12,554 bases of DNA from UBA8514 sp050251415 (GCA_050251415.1 JBFWMT010000065.1:1-12554), one strand, 5' to 3'; numbered from the stretch's first letter, positions 6,881 through 12,554 are shown. Program-made: numbers and translations. Notes: a model not told the origin generated them from the sequence alone.

Positions 6881-7014
6881 GGTAACAAAGTAGAAGCATC
6901 CACTTCTCACCTTGCAGTATAGACTGCTAAAGGTTAATACTTAAAGCTTTTTGCCAACTTTAAAAGGCAATTTGTATGTATTTTAGAGTGGATAGATTTC
7001 TATCCACTTTTTTT
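6881..7014 (+). promoter_or_regulatory. L20-type autoregulatory leader of infC-rpmI-rplT
   Basis: The untranslated region before infC carries the sequence typical of Firmicute L20 leaders (CATCCACTTCTCACCTTG ... AAAGGTTAATAC), where excess ribosomal protein L20 causes premature termination. Seen helices: AGAAG (6892-6896) with CTTCT (6903-6907); ACCTTGCAG (6909-6917) with CTGC (6924-6927) and AAGGT (6930-6934); and a terminator at the 3' end. ATCCACT (6898-6904) can also pair with AGTGGAT of the terminator 5' arm (6987-6993), giving a competing fold. L20 binding is inferred from the family; the pairing is read from sequence. Confidence 0.82.
6985..7014 (+). terminator. Intrinsic terminator in the L20-type leader
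   Basis: AGTGGATAG (6987-6995) pairs with CTATCCACT (7000-7008) around an ATTT loop, 9 perfect pairs, followed by a run of seven T. It lies between the promoter and infC, so it works as a regulatory attenuator. Confidence 0.85.
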
Positions 7015-7046
7015 ATTTTGAAAAAAGAGTGAATGTATATTATTTT

Positions 7047-7052
7047 AGGAGG
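7047..7052 (+). promoter_or_regulatory. Ribosome binding site that fixes the infC start at ATT
   Basis: AGGAGG (7047-7052) lies 9 nt before ATT (7062) but 21 nt before the first in-frame ATG (7074); an upstream in-frame GTG (7029) has no binding site. The spacing therefore points to ATT as the start codon. Confidence 0.8.
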
Positions 7053-7061
7053 TGCAGTGCC

Positions 7062-7568
7062 ATTACTGAGTTAATGATTAACGAACAAATTAGAGACAAA
7101 GAAGTAAGACTTATCGACGATGACGGAGGTCAGCTTGGAATCGTTTCATCAAGGGATGCGCAAAAGTTGGCGGATGAAAAACGCTTGGATTTAGTTAAAA
7201 TAGCGCCAACAGCCAAACCACCTGTGTGCAGAATTATGGATTATGGAAAGTTCAGATTTGACCAGGCTAAGAAAGAAAAAGAAGCTAAAAAGAAACAGAA
7301 AACCGTAGATATTAAGGAATTACGCTTGTCTCCAAGTATTGATACACACGATGTTCAAGTTAAGGTGAAAAAAGCAATTGAATTCCTTAAAGACGGAGAT
7401 AAGGTTAAGGTTTCTATCCGTTTTAGAGGACGTGAAATTGGACATCAAAAAACAGCTGTAGCTATACTTGAAAGTTTCGCTAATGACATTTCTGAGTATG
7501 GTGTGGTTGACAAAGCACCTAAAATGGAAGCAAGAAGCCTTGTAATGTTCCTTGCCCCAAAAGCATGA
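7062..7568 (+). CDS. infC: Translation initiation factor IF-3 (ATT start)
   Basis: IF-3 binds the 30S subunit, keeps it apart from 50S and proofreads the start codon and initiator tRNA. The 168-residue product has an N-terminal domain (about 1-75, with LMINEQIRDKEVRLI and CRIMDYGKFRFD), a lysine-rich linker (about 75-88) and a C-terminal 30S-binding domain (VDIKELRLSP ... RFRGREIGHQ ... MFLAPKA). The ATT at 7062 is chosen from the ribosome binding site spacing and because IF-3 proteins of this group usually carry a few residues before the LMINE segment. A rare AUU start is known in other infC genes and allows IF-3 to limit its own synthesis. It is first in an operon with rpmI and rplT (36 nt to rpmI), under L20-leader control. 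Confidence 0.95.
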   Translation: MTELMINEQIRDKEVRLIDDDGGQLGIVSSRDAQKLADEKRLDLVKIAPTAKPPVCRIMDYGKFRFDQAKKEKEAKKKQKTVDIKELRLSPSIDTHDVQVKVKKAIEFLKDGDKVKVSIRFRGREIGHQKTAVAILESFANDISEYGVVDKAPKMEARSLVMFLAPKA

Positions 7569-7604
7569 TAAAAAACTTATAGATAACAAGGAGGATAAAT
7601 AATT

Positions 7605-7805
7605 ATGCCTAAGTTAAAAACTAAAAAAGCAGTTTCAAAACGTTTCAAAGTGACAGGAACAGGTCAGCTTAAAAGACATAAAGCGAACTCTCAGCATATT
7701 CTTGGTAAAAAATCAACTAAGAGAAAAAGAAACTTAAGAAAATCAACTTTGACAGATAAGACTGTTTTAAACAGCATAAAGAAGAAATTATTACCTTACG
7801 CTTAA
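7605..7805 (+). CDS. rpmI: 50S ribosomal protein L35
   Basis: A 66-residue basic protein of the large subunit, normal length for L35. It begins MPKLKTKKAVSKRFK and has the HILGKKSTKRKRNLRK core of the family. ATG at 7605 is 10 nt after AGGAGG (7589-7594). It is the second gene of the infC operon, 36 nt after infC and 32 nt before rplT; the three-gene order is conserved in bacteria. Control is shared through the upstream L20-type leader. Confidence 0.97.
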   Translation: MPKLKTKKAVSKRFKVTGTGQLKRHKANSQHILGKKSTKRKRNLRKSTLTDKTVLNSIKKKLLPYA

Positions 7806-7837
7806 TACCGAGGATATAGGATAGGAGGAGTTTTATA

Positions 7838-8194
7838 ATGGCAAGAGTTAAAGGCGCGCTTAACGCGAGAAAAAAACATAAAAAAATATTAAAATTAGCA
7901 AGAGGTTACCGTGGAGCAAGAAGCAAGCAGTACAGAACAGCGAAACAGTCTGTAATGAAAGCAATGGCTTATGCATTCGCTGGTAGAAAACAGACTAAGA
8001 GAGAATACAGAAGTCTTTGGATTACAAGAATTAACGCAGCTGCTAGAATTAACAAAATTTCTTACAGCCAGTTAATGCATGGATTAAAGCTTGCAGACAT
8101 CAACATCAACAGAAAGATGCTTGCAGACTTAGCTATTAGTGATGCATCAGGCTTTACTAAATTAGTAGACGCTGCTAAAGCTAAATTAAACTAA
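7838..8194 (+). CDS. rplT: 50S ribosomal protein L20
   Basis: An early-assembly 23S rRNA-binding protein, 118 residues (full length). It begins MARVKGALNARKKHKKILK, a long basic N-terminal extension that threads into rRNA, followed by the globular part (RSLWITRINAAARINKISYSQLMHGLK). ATG at 7838 follows AGGAGG (7823-7828). As the last member of the classical infC-rpmI-rplT set, its product is expected to repress the operon by acting on the leader at 6881-7014. Only 48 nt separate it from rpsT, with no terminator between. Confidence 0.97.
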   Translation: MARVKGALNARKKHKKILKLARGYRGARSKQYRTAKQSVMKAMAYAFAGRKQTKREYRSLWITRINAAARINKISYSQLMHGLKLADININRKMLADLAISDASGFTKLVDAAKAKLN

Positions 8195-8242
8195 AAACAT
8201 TAGGGAACTATTTATATAGATTTTGATTAGGAGGAAAAACAC

Positions 8243-8503
8243 GTGGCAAATATCAAATCCGCAAAAAAAAGAGTTAAAGTAATCGCAAAGAAAACAATGA
8301 TTAACAAAATGATTAAATCAAGCACAAAAACATCCATTAAGAAAGTTGTAGTGGCTGTTGAGGCTAAAGATAAGGCTGCTGCAGAAGTTGCTTTAAAGGC
8401 GGCTATTTCATCTATTGATAAAGCATACGCTAAAGGAATTATCAAAAAGAACAGCTGTGCAAGAAAAAAATCAAGCCTTGTAAGACTTGTAACTGCACTT
8501 TAA
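8243..8503 (+). CDS. rpsT: 30S ribosomal protein S20 (GTG start)
   Basis: S20 binds 16S rRNA in the body of the small subunit. The 86-residue product matches family length and pattern: MANIKSAKKRVKVI, MIKSSTKTSIKK, and AYAKGIIKKNSCARKKSSL. The start is GTG at 8243, 9 nt after AGGAGG-like TAGGAGG (8228-8234); non-ATG starts for rpsT are known elsewhere. It is joined to rplT by a 48-nt gap without a terminator or clear promoter, so it probably belongs to the infC transcript and may be under the same L20-leader control. A strong terminator follows. Confidence 0.96.
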   Translation: MANIKSAKKRVKVIAKKTMINKMIKSSTKTSIKKVVVAVEAKDKAAAEVALKAAISSIDKAYAKGIIKKNSCARKKSSLVRLVTAL

Positions 8504-8518
8504 TTTTAAACTATGTAG

Positions 8519-8549
8519 GGGCCGAGGGATTTTCCTTCGGCTCTTTTTT
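8519..8549 (+). terminator. Intrinsic terminator after rpsT
   Basis: GCCGAGGG (8521-8528) pairs with CCTTCGGC (8534-8541), eight pairs with one G-U and a 5-nt loop, extended by outer G-C/G-U pairs and followed by TCTTTTTT. It closes the infC-rpmI-rplT-rpsT transcript. The minus strand has no U-run at this hairpin, so it is a weak end for the convergent sigK. Confidence 0.9.
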
Positions 8550-8563
8550 GTGTTGAGTTTGTG

Positions 8564-9235
8564 TCATTCAATGCACATTACTTCATGCAGTTTGTTTATA
8601 GCTCTTTTCTCTATTCGGCTTACATAACTACGGGAAATGCCCAGCATTTTTGCAATCTCCCTTTGGGTAATTTCTTCGCCGCCACCAAGACCATAGCGCA
8701 TTTCCAGCACCATCTTCTCTCTAGGGGTAAGCTGGCTTTTCAAGTTTTTGTACAAACTACCAATGTCAAAGCTTAGGTCTGCGGTATCGCTTACGGTATC
8801 CTCTTTTTGGCTTATAATATCCAAAATAGTTATTTCGTTGCCCTCTTTATCATTGCTTATTGGGTCTTGAAGGTAAAGGTCATTCATATATTTTTTAGAG
8901 GAGCGCAGGTGCATCAAAATTTCATTTTCAATACATCTGGCGGCATATGTTGCCAGCCGAGTATTACGCTCCATATCGAAGGAGGTTATGCCTTTAATAA
9001 GGCCTATGGTACCTATGGAGATTAAATCTTCGCTATCTTTACAGGCGGCAGAGTATTTTTTTGCCACATGCGCTACAAGTCTAAGATTTTTTTCAATAAG
9101 TGTATTTTTGGCCTCAGTATCGCCATCGGCATAAAGCTTAAGGTATTTTTGCTCTTCCTCGGGTGAAAGTGGTTGGGGAAATGAACCGCCGCTTGTGTAG
9201 GAATAATTGGTGAATGCCCCCGATTGATTAGACAA
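8564..9235 (-). CDS. sigK: Sporulation sigma factor SigK, without hydrophobic pro-sequence
   Basis: A sigma-70 family factor that directs RNA polymerase to late mother-cell genes in sporulation. The 223-residue product starts at TTG (9233-9235), 7 nt after GGAGG on the minus strand; an in-frame TGA at 9317-9319 rules out a long upstream extension. It shows SigK hallmarks: FPQPLSPEEEQKYL (19-32), region 2 with NLRLVAHVAKK, DLISIGTIGLIKG and TRLATYAARCIENEILMHLR, KEGNEITILD (130-139), and region 4 with the helix-turn-helix TQREIAKMLGISRSYVSRIE (190-209). SigE is less likely because the SigK-specific blocks fit better. The first 18 residues are polar (MSNQSGAFTNYSYTSGGS); the hydrophobic pro-sequence that Bacillus SigK loses by SpoIVFB cleavage is absent, so the protein is probably made active. 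The gene is intact, with no inserted skin-type element. It lies between rpsT and gpr. Confidence 0.93.
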   Translation of the reverse strand: MSNQSGAFTNYSYTSGGSFPQPLSPEEEQKYLKLYADGDTEAKNTLIEKNLRLVAHVAKKYSAACKDSEDLISIGTIGLIKGITSFDMERNTRLATYAARCIENEILMHLRSSKKYMNDLYLQDPISNDKEGNEITILDIISQKEDTVSDTADLSFDIGSLYKNLKSQLTPREKMVLEMRYGLGGGEEITQREIAKMLGISRSYVSRIEKRAINKLHEVMCIE

Positions 9236-9268
9236 ACCAACACCTCCGATATGAACGGTACATTTAAC

Positions 9269-9295
9269 ACAATATGATGATGAAACAAAAACAGT
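9269..9295 (-). promoter_or_regulatory. Possible SigK/SigE-type promoter for sigK
   Basis: On the minus strand CATATTGT (9269-9276) fits the CATAnnnT -10 pattern of mother-cell sigma factors, and AC (9294-9295) lies 17 bp upstream as in SigK promoters. The elements are short, so a chance match is possible. If real, the factor would sustain its own transcription. Confidence 0.3.
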
Positions 9296-9341
9296 GCGTG
9301 TATATAATAAAAAAATTCAAAATATATTTAGCTTATTTGTG

Positions 9342-9371
9342 GTATATATTGTGTATCCCTTGCAGAAAATA
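9342..9371 (+). promoter_or_regulatory. Forespore (SigF/SigG-type) promoter for gpr
   Basis: GTATA (9342-9346) and GCAGAAAATA (9362-9371) are 15 bp apart. This fits the SigF pattern GYWTA-N15-GGNRANANTW at all but one defined position (C for the second G). gpr is a SigF/SigG target in Bacillus, which supports the reading. Confidence 0.6.
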
Positions 9372-9417
9372 GACTTAGGGTTTTGAAAAGACTATAATTT
9401 AACAGCGGAGGGCGAAA

Positions 9418-10440
9418 ATGAATACACACCGTGAAGAAGATAAAGGTAAAATGAAAGAAGAACAAAACTTTGCTATAAGAACCGACCTTGCCATTGAGGC
9501 AAGAGAAATGATTGAAGAGCAAAATGGCGATGTTGATGACGGGATAGTAGTTAAAAACGAAGAAACGGATACAATGAACATCACTTATGTGGAAATTTTA
9601 AATGAAAACGGAAGTAAAGCGATGGGCAAACCACAAGGAAACTACATTACAATTGAGTCGGACAAGCTAAAAATAAATGATGTCAGCGCTCATCAAGAAA
9701 TAAGCCATAAGCTTTTGGAGTGCATAACTGAATTATCTAAGGCAAAGGAGGATACAGTATTTTTAGTTGTTGGTCTTGGAAATTGGAACATAACGCCAGA
9801 TGCCCTAGGACCTAAGGTAGTGAGTAAAATTTTTGTTACAAGGCATATGTTCGATACACTGCCAAAGGAACTTGATGGTGCAGTGCGCCCTGTGGCGGCG
9901 GTTTCACCAGGGGTAATGGGAATTACAGGAATAGAGACAGGTGAAATAATTAAGGGAATTGTTGAAAAAATGAAGCCAAATGTGATTATTGCCATAGATG
10001 CACTTGCCGCAAGGCGTTTTAATAGAATTAATGCTACTATTCAGCTTAGTGATACAGGTATAAGCCCTGGGGCTGGGGTGGGTAACAGGCGTATGGCACT
10101 TAATGAAGAAACACTAGGCGTGCCTGTAATTGCCATTGGTGTGCCTACGGTGGTGGATGCGGCAACACTTGTTAACGATACAATGGATACTATGCTTACC
10201 CAAATGAAACAAGCCACAGACAAGGGAACGCAATTTTATGACATGCTGGAAAATATGGAGGGGGAGGAACGGTATCAGTTGATATATGATTTGCTGGACC
10301 CATATGCAGGAAATATGTTTGTTACCCCAAAAGAGGTAGACGCTGTTATTGACCGATTATCTGGCATTATTGCAAGCGCTATAAATTCTGCGCTACATCC
10401 AGGGATAGAGATAGAGGATATGGGCATATATAACTGTTAA
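9418..10440 (+). CDS. gpr: Spore germination protease (GPR)
   Basis: GPR starts breakdown of small acid-soluble spore proteins during germination. It is made in the forespore as a zymogen and activates by removing a short N-terminal propeptide. The 340-residue product starts at ATG 9418, 5 nt after GGAGGG. The FAIRTDLAIEARE segment (18-30) marks the mature start region; the propeptide is a little longer and more charged than in Bacillus. The two aspartates required in the Bacillus enzyme are matched by D128 (in TPDALGP) and D194 (in AIDALAARR). Other family blocks are VVGLGNW, SPGVMGITGIETGE, SDTGISPGAGVGNRR and GVPTVVDA. A forespore-type promoter lies just upstream, and a terminator follows. 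The gene is divergent from sigK, so mother-cell and forespore genes share one intergenic region. Confidence 0.97.
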   Translation: MNTHREEDKGKMKEEQNFAIRTDLAIEAREMIEEQNGDVDDGIVVKNEETDTMNITYVEILNENGSKAMGKPQGNYITIESDKLKINDVSAHQEISHKLLECITELSKAKEDTVFLVVGLGNWNITPDALGPKVVSKIFVTRHMFDTLPKELDGAVRPVAAVSPGVMGITGIETGEIIKGIVEKMKPNVIIAIDALAARRFNRINATIQLSDTGISPGAGVGNRRMALNEETLGVPVIAIGVPTVVDAATLVNDTMDTMLTQMKQATDKGTQFYDMLENMEGEERYQLIYDLLDPYAGNMFVTPKEVDAVIDRLSGIIASAINSALHPGIEIEDMGIYNC

Positions 10441-10477
10441 AAATGTAATTACAAAGAAGTAATAATTTTAGCGAAAG

Positions 10478-10504
10478 AGCCTATTGATCAATGGGCTTTT
10501 TTTG
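10478..10504 (+). terminator. Intrinsic terminator after gpr
   Basis: AGCCTATT (10478-10485) pairs with AATGGGCT (10490-10497), eight pairs with one U-G, around a GATC loop, followed by a T-run of eight. It isolates gpr from the rny promoter downstream. Confidence 0.88.
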
Positions 10505-10588
10505 ATACATAATTATATAAAAATGTTCTGACTTGGTGAATTTTTTGTGCATTATTCAATGAAAGGCTAAAAAAACCATCAAATGCAC

Positions 10589-10617
10589 TTGACATATTTG
10601 TTGAAAAGATTTAAAAT
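10589..10617 (+). promoter_or_regulatory. Sigma-A promoter for rny
   Basis: Consensus TTGACA (10589-10594) and TAAAAT (10612-10617) with 17-bp spacing; transcription should start near 10624, giving a leader of about 53 nt before the start codon. The rest of 10505-10660 is A/T-rich without further recognisable features. Confidence 0.78.
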
Positions 10618-10662
10618 TATAAAGGCGTGTTTTAACGCTAAATGAACTTTGAAAAATTGATA

Positions 10663-10668
10663 AGGAGG
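10663..10668 (+). promoter_or_regulatory. Ribosome binding site that fixes the rny start at ATA
   Basis: AGGAGG (10663-10668) is 8 nt before ATA (10677). The in-frame GTG at 10668-10670 overlaps this site and has no other site upstream; the next in-frame GTG (10692) is 23 nt away, too far. No in-frame ATG or TTG is available between an upstream in-frame TGA (10650-10652) and the conserved region. Confidence 0.7.
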
Positions 10669-10676
10669 TGTTTCCC

Positions 10677-12221
10677 ATAGACCCATTAATAGTGAAATTA
10701 ATTATTGGAGTTATAGGAGTGGTACTTGGCTTAATATTAGGCTTTAACTATAGAAAACACATTGCAGAAGCAAAGATAGGTGTTGCCGAAAATAGGGCGG
10801 AAAAAATAGTTGAAGAATCTAAAAAAGAAGCAGAAGCCAAAAAGAAAGAAATATTGCTTGAAGCTAAAGAAGAAAGTTTAAAAACAAAAAATGAACTGGA
10901 AAAAGAAGTAAGAGAGAGAAGAAACGAACTTCAAAGAACAGAAAGAAGACTTGTTCAAAAGGAAGAAACCCTTGATAAAAAGGCGGATTCTTTTGAAAAG
11001 AAGGAAGAACAGCTTAACAAAAAAGTAGAAGATTTGGAAAAACAGAAAGAAGAAGTACAAGAAATTCACGAAAAGCATTTAAGAGAGCTTGAAAGAATTT
11101 CAGGACTCACCTCGGAAGAGGCTAAAAATTATTTGCTTAACATAATTGAAAATGACGTTAAACACGAAGCGGCAATTATGGTAAAAGAAATTGAAGCAAA
11201 AGCAAAAATGGATGCAGAAAAGCGTTCAAGAGAAATTGTGGCTAACGCAATACAGAGATGTGCGGTAGACCATGTTACAGAAACGACAGTATCCGTAGTT
11301 CAGCTTCCTAATGATGAAATGAAAGGTCGTATTATTGGCCGTGAGGGTAGAAACATCAGAGCCCTTGAAACCCTTACAGGAATTGACCTTATTATTGACG
11401 ATACCCCAGAGGCGGTTATTCTTTCGGGCTTTGACCCTGTTAGACGTGAAATTGCAAGAATTGCACTTGAAAAATTGATTGTTGACGGACGTGTTCATCC
11501 ATCAAGAATTGAAGAAATGGTTGAAAAGGCTAAAAAAGAGGTTGAGGTTATTATCAGAGATGAGGGCGAAGCTGCTACCTTCGAAACCGGTGTAAACGGT
11601 CTTCATCCTGAACTGGTTAGGTTGTTAGGTAAACTTAAATACAGAACAAGCTATGGTCAGAACGTACTTAAACATTCTATTGAGGTTTCTCACTTAACAG
11701 GCATTATGGCGGCAGAACTTGGTGTTGATGTTACTATTGCAAAAAGAGCAGGCTTGCTACATGATATTGGTAAGAGCATTGATCATGAAATGGAAGGCTC
11801 ACACGTTAGCATTGGTGTTGGTTTACTTAAAAAGTATCGTGAAAGTGCAATTGTTATGAATGCAGTTGAAGCGCATCATGGTGATGTTGATCCAACAAGT
11901 ATTATTGCGGTTTTGGTGCAGGCGGCAGATGCTATTTCCGCTGCAAGACCTGGCGCAAGAAGAGAAACTCTTGAGTCATATATCAAACGACTTCAGAAAC
12001 TTGAAGAAATTGGTGATAATTTTAAAGGTGTTGAAAAATCTTTTGCAATCCAGGCTGGTCGTGAATTGCGAATTATTATAATTCCTGAGGACATTAATGA
12101 CGAAGGTCTTCCGCTTTTGGCAAGAGATGTTGCTAAAAAGATTGAGGACGAGCTTGAGTATCCAGGACAAATTAAAGTTAGTCTTATACGTGAAACAAGA
12201 GCTGTTGAATACGCTAAATAA
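10677..12221 (+). CDS. rny: Ribonuclease Y (apparent ATA start)
   Basis: Membrane-anchored endoribonuclease that starts mRNA decay and processes riboswitch leaders in Firmicutes. From ATA 10677 the product is 514 residues, close to the usual length of about 520. It has an N-terminal membrane helix (about 4-24), a long charged coiled coil (about 30-150), a KH RNA-binding domain with GREG (221-224), the HD catalytic domain with LLHDIGKS (H362-D363), and the conserved end ETRAVEYAK. Read from ATA, the N-terminus is M-D-P-L-I, close to the M-T-P-I start I recall for Bacillus RNase Y, which supports the call. No ATG, GTG or TTG is placed suitably after the AGGAGG site. A sequence error (ATG read as ATA) is the main alternative. 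It has its own promoter and terminator. The role in decay is family knowledge; the start is inference. Confidence 0.95.
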   Translation: MDPLIVKLIIGVIGVVLGLILGFNYRKHIAEAKIGVAENRAEKIVEESKKEAEAKKKEILLEAKEESLKTKNELEKEVRERRNELQRTERRLVQKEETLDKKADSFEKKEEQLNKKVEDLEKQKEEVQEIHEKHLRELERISGLTSEEAKNYLLNIIENDVKHEAAIMVKEIEAKAKMDAEKRSREIVANAIQRCAVDHVTETTVSVVQLPNDEMKGRIIGREGRNIRALETLTGIDLIIDDTPEAVILSGFDPVRREIARIALEKLIVDGRVHPSRIEEMVEKAKKEVEVIIRDEGEAATFETGVNGLHPELVRLLGKLKYRTSYGQNVLKHSIEVSHLTGIMAAELGVDVTIAKRAGLLHDIGKSIDHEMEGSHVSIGVGLLKKYRESAIVMNAVEAHHGDVDPTSIIAVLVQAADAISAARPGARRETLESYIKRLQKLEEIGDNFKGVEKSFAIQAGRELRIIIIPEDINDEGLPLLARDVAKKIEDELEYPGQIKVSLIRETRAVEYAK

Positions 12222-12228
12222 AAAAAAT

Positions 12229-12265
12229 AAGCAGTTGCCTAAGAGATTAGTGCAGCTGCTTTTCT
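12229..12265 (+). terminator. Intrinsic terminator after rny
   Basis: AAGCAGTTGC (12229-12238) pairs with GCAGCTGCTT (12252-12261), ten pairs with one U-G, followed by TTTTCTT. It starts 7 nt after the rny stop codon. Confidence 0.88.
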
Positions 12266-12334
12266 TATTGTGTTTGGAAACGTTGATTTAAAGTAATAAA
12301 AAAATCAATTTGCAAAAAATCTGGTCGTTTCAGA

Positions 12335-12355
12335 GCATTTTATTACATAAAATGC
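12335..12355. repeat. Perfect 9-bp inverted repeat of unknown role
   Basis: GCATTTTAT (12335-12343) and ATAAAATGC (12347-12355) flank a TAC loop. Neither strand has a U-run next to it, so it is a poor terminator. It lies between rny and the possible minus-strand gene, in a stretch (12262-12423) otherwise without recognisable features. Confidence 0.5.
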
Positions 12356-12423
12356 CCTTTACACTCAAATTTTTGCCGCTAAAGCTAAATTTATTTTTTT
12401 ATATTTGAAATAATCAGCGTTCC

Positions 12424-12554
12424 TTAGATATTGTTTTTGGCTTTTTCATCATCTGTAAGGAAATGCCCTGTAGATGGAAGTTTTGTGGTTCTGTAATATT
12501 CTGTATTGTCTGAATTAAAATCTGAAACAGGGCAAACCCGAGTAATTTGGCTGT
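12424..12554 (-). CDS. Possible C-terminal fragment of an unrecognised protein
   Basis: On the minus strand one frame is open from the window edge to TAA (12424-12426), giving 42 residues, including RVCPVSDFN, TEYYRTTKLPSTGHFLTDDE and a KAKNNI end. The soluble, mixed composition looks like coding sequence; the other minus frames give stops or a less natural Gln/Ile-rich string. I do not recognise the family, and 42 residues are too few to name it. If real, the gene converges on rny. Confidence 0.45.
   Translation of the reverse strand, partial: SQITRVCPVSDFNSDNTEYYRTTKLPSTGHFLTDDEKAKNNI

Noticed and set aside
7029..7061. GTG 7029 as the infC start
   Set aside because: It lies upstream of the AGGAGG site, which would then be inside the coding region, and the added residues do not resemble IF3.
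8564..9235. SigE identity for the sporulation sigma factor
   Set aside because: The FPQPLSPEEE, LRLVAHV, TRLATYAARC and KEGNEI blocks fit SigK better than SigE.
10668..10676. GTG 10668 as the rny start
   Set aside because: The codon overlaps the AGGAGG site itself and no other ribosome binding site is upstream.
12415..12554. Alternative minus-strand frame ending at TGA (Gln/Ile-rich, 46 codons)
   Set aside because: Its composition is less protein-like than the overlapping frame ending at 12424.

Overview
The window looks like chromosomal DNA of a low-GC, spore-forming Firmicute, most likely a member of Clostridia. The reasons are the A+T-rich sequence with strong AGGAGG ribosome binding sites, a threonyl T-box, the thrS-infC-rpmI-rplT order with an L20-type leader, a sporulation sigma factor of the SigK type, and the spore germination protease gene gpr. 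No transposase, phage gene, CRISPR array, rRNA or tRNA gene is visible. Genus cannot be fixed from this sequence alone.

Left part (1-3600): the last 18 codons of an ArsR/SmtB-type metal sensor are followed, across a near-perfect 8-2-8 palindromic operator, by a Zn/Cd/Pb-type P1B-ATPase. Next comes an unrecognised single-pass membrane protein with an extreme lysine/proline-rich cytosolic tail, under its own promoter. It converges on a minus-strand PHP-family histidinol phosphatase; a shared bidirectional terminator separates them.

Middle part (4413-8550): a translation block. A strong promoter drives a threonine T-box leader and thrS. A second promoter drives an L20-type leader with a terminator/competing-helix arrangement, then infC (IF3, with the unusual ATT start), rpmI, rplT and rpsT, closed by a strong terminator. 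Four regulatory layers are readable: tRNA-Thr sensing, L20 feedback, the IF3-sensitive start codon, and intrinsic termination.

Right part (8564-12554): sigK (minus strand, without a hydrophobic pro-sequence) is divergent from gpr, which has a good forespore (SigF/SigG-type) promoter. After a terminator, rny (RNase Y) has its own promoter and, judging by Shine-Dalgarno spacing and protein N-terminus, an ATA start codon. The window ends with what may be the C-terminus of a minus-strand gene.

The most interesting signal is the pairing of infC (ATT) with an RNase Y gene that seems to start at ATA. Both are start codons that IF3 is known to discriminate against, so RNase Y synthesis could be tied to IF3 level. 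This is inference from start-site reading and needs experimental proof. Other points worth a second look are the Lys/Pro tail protein with its short upstream ORF, and SigK lacking a pro-sequence.
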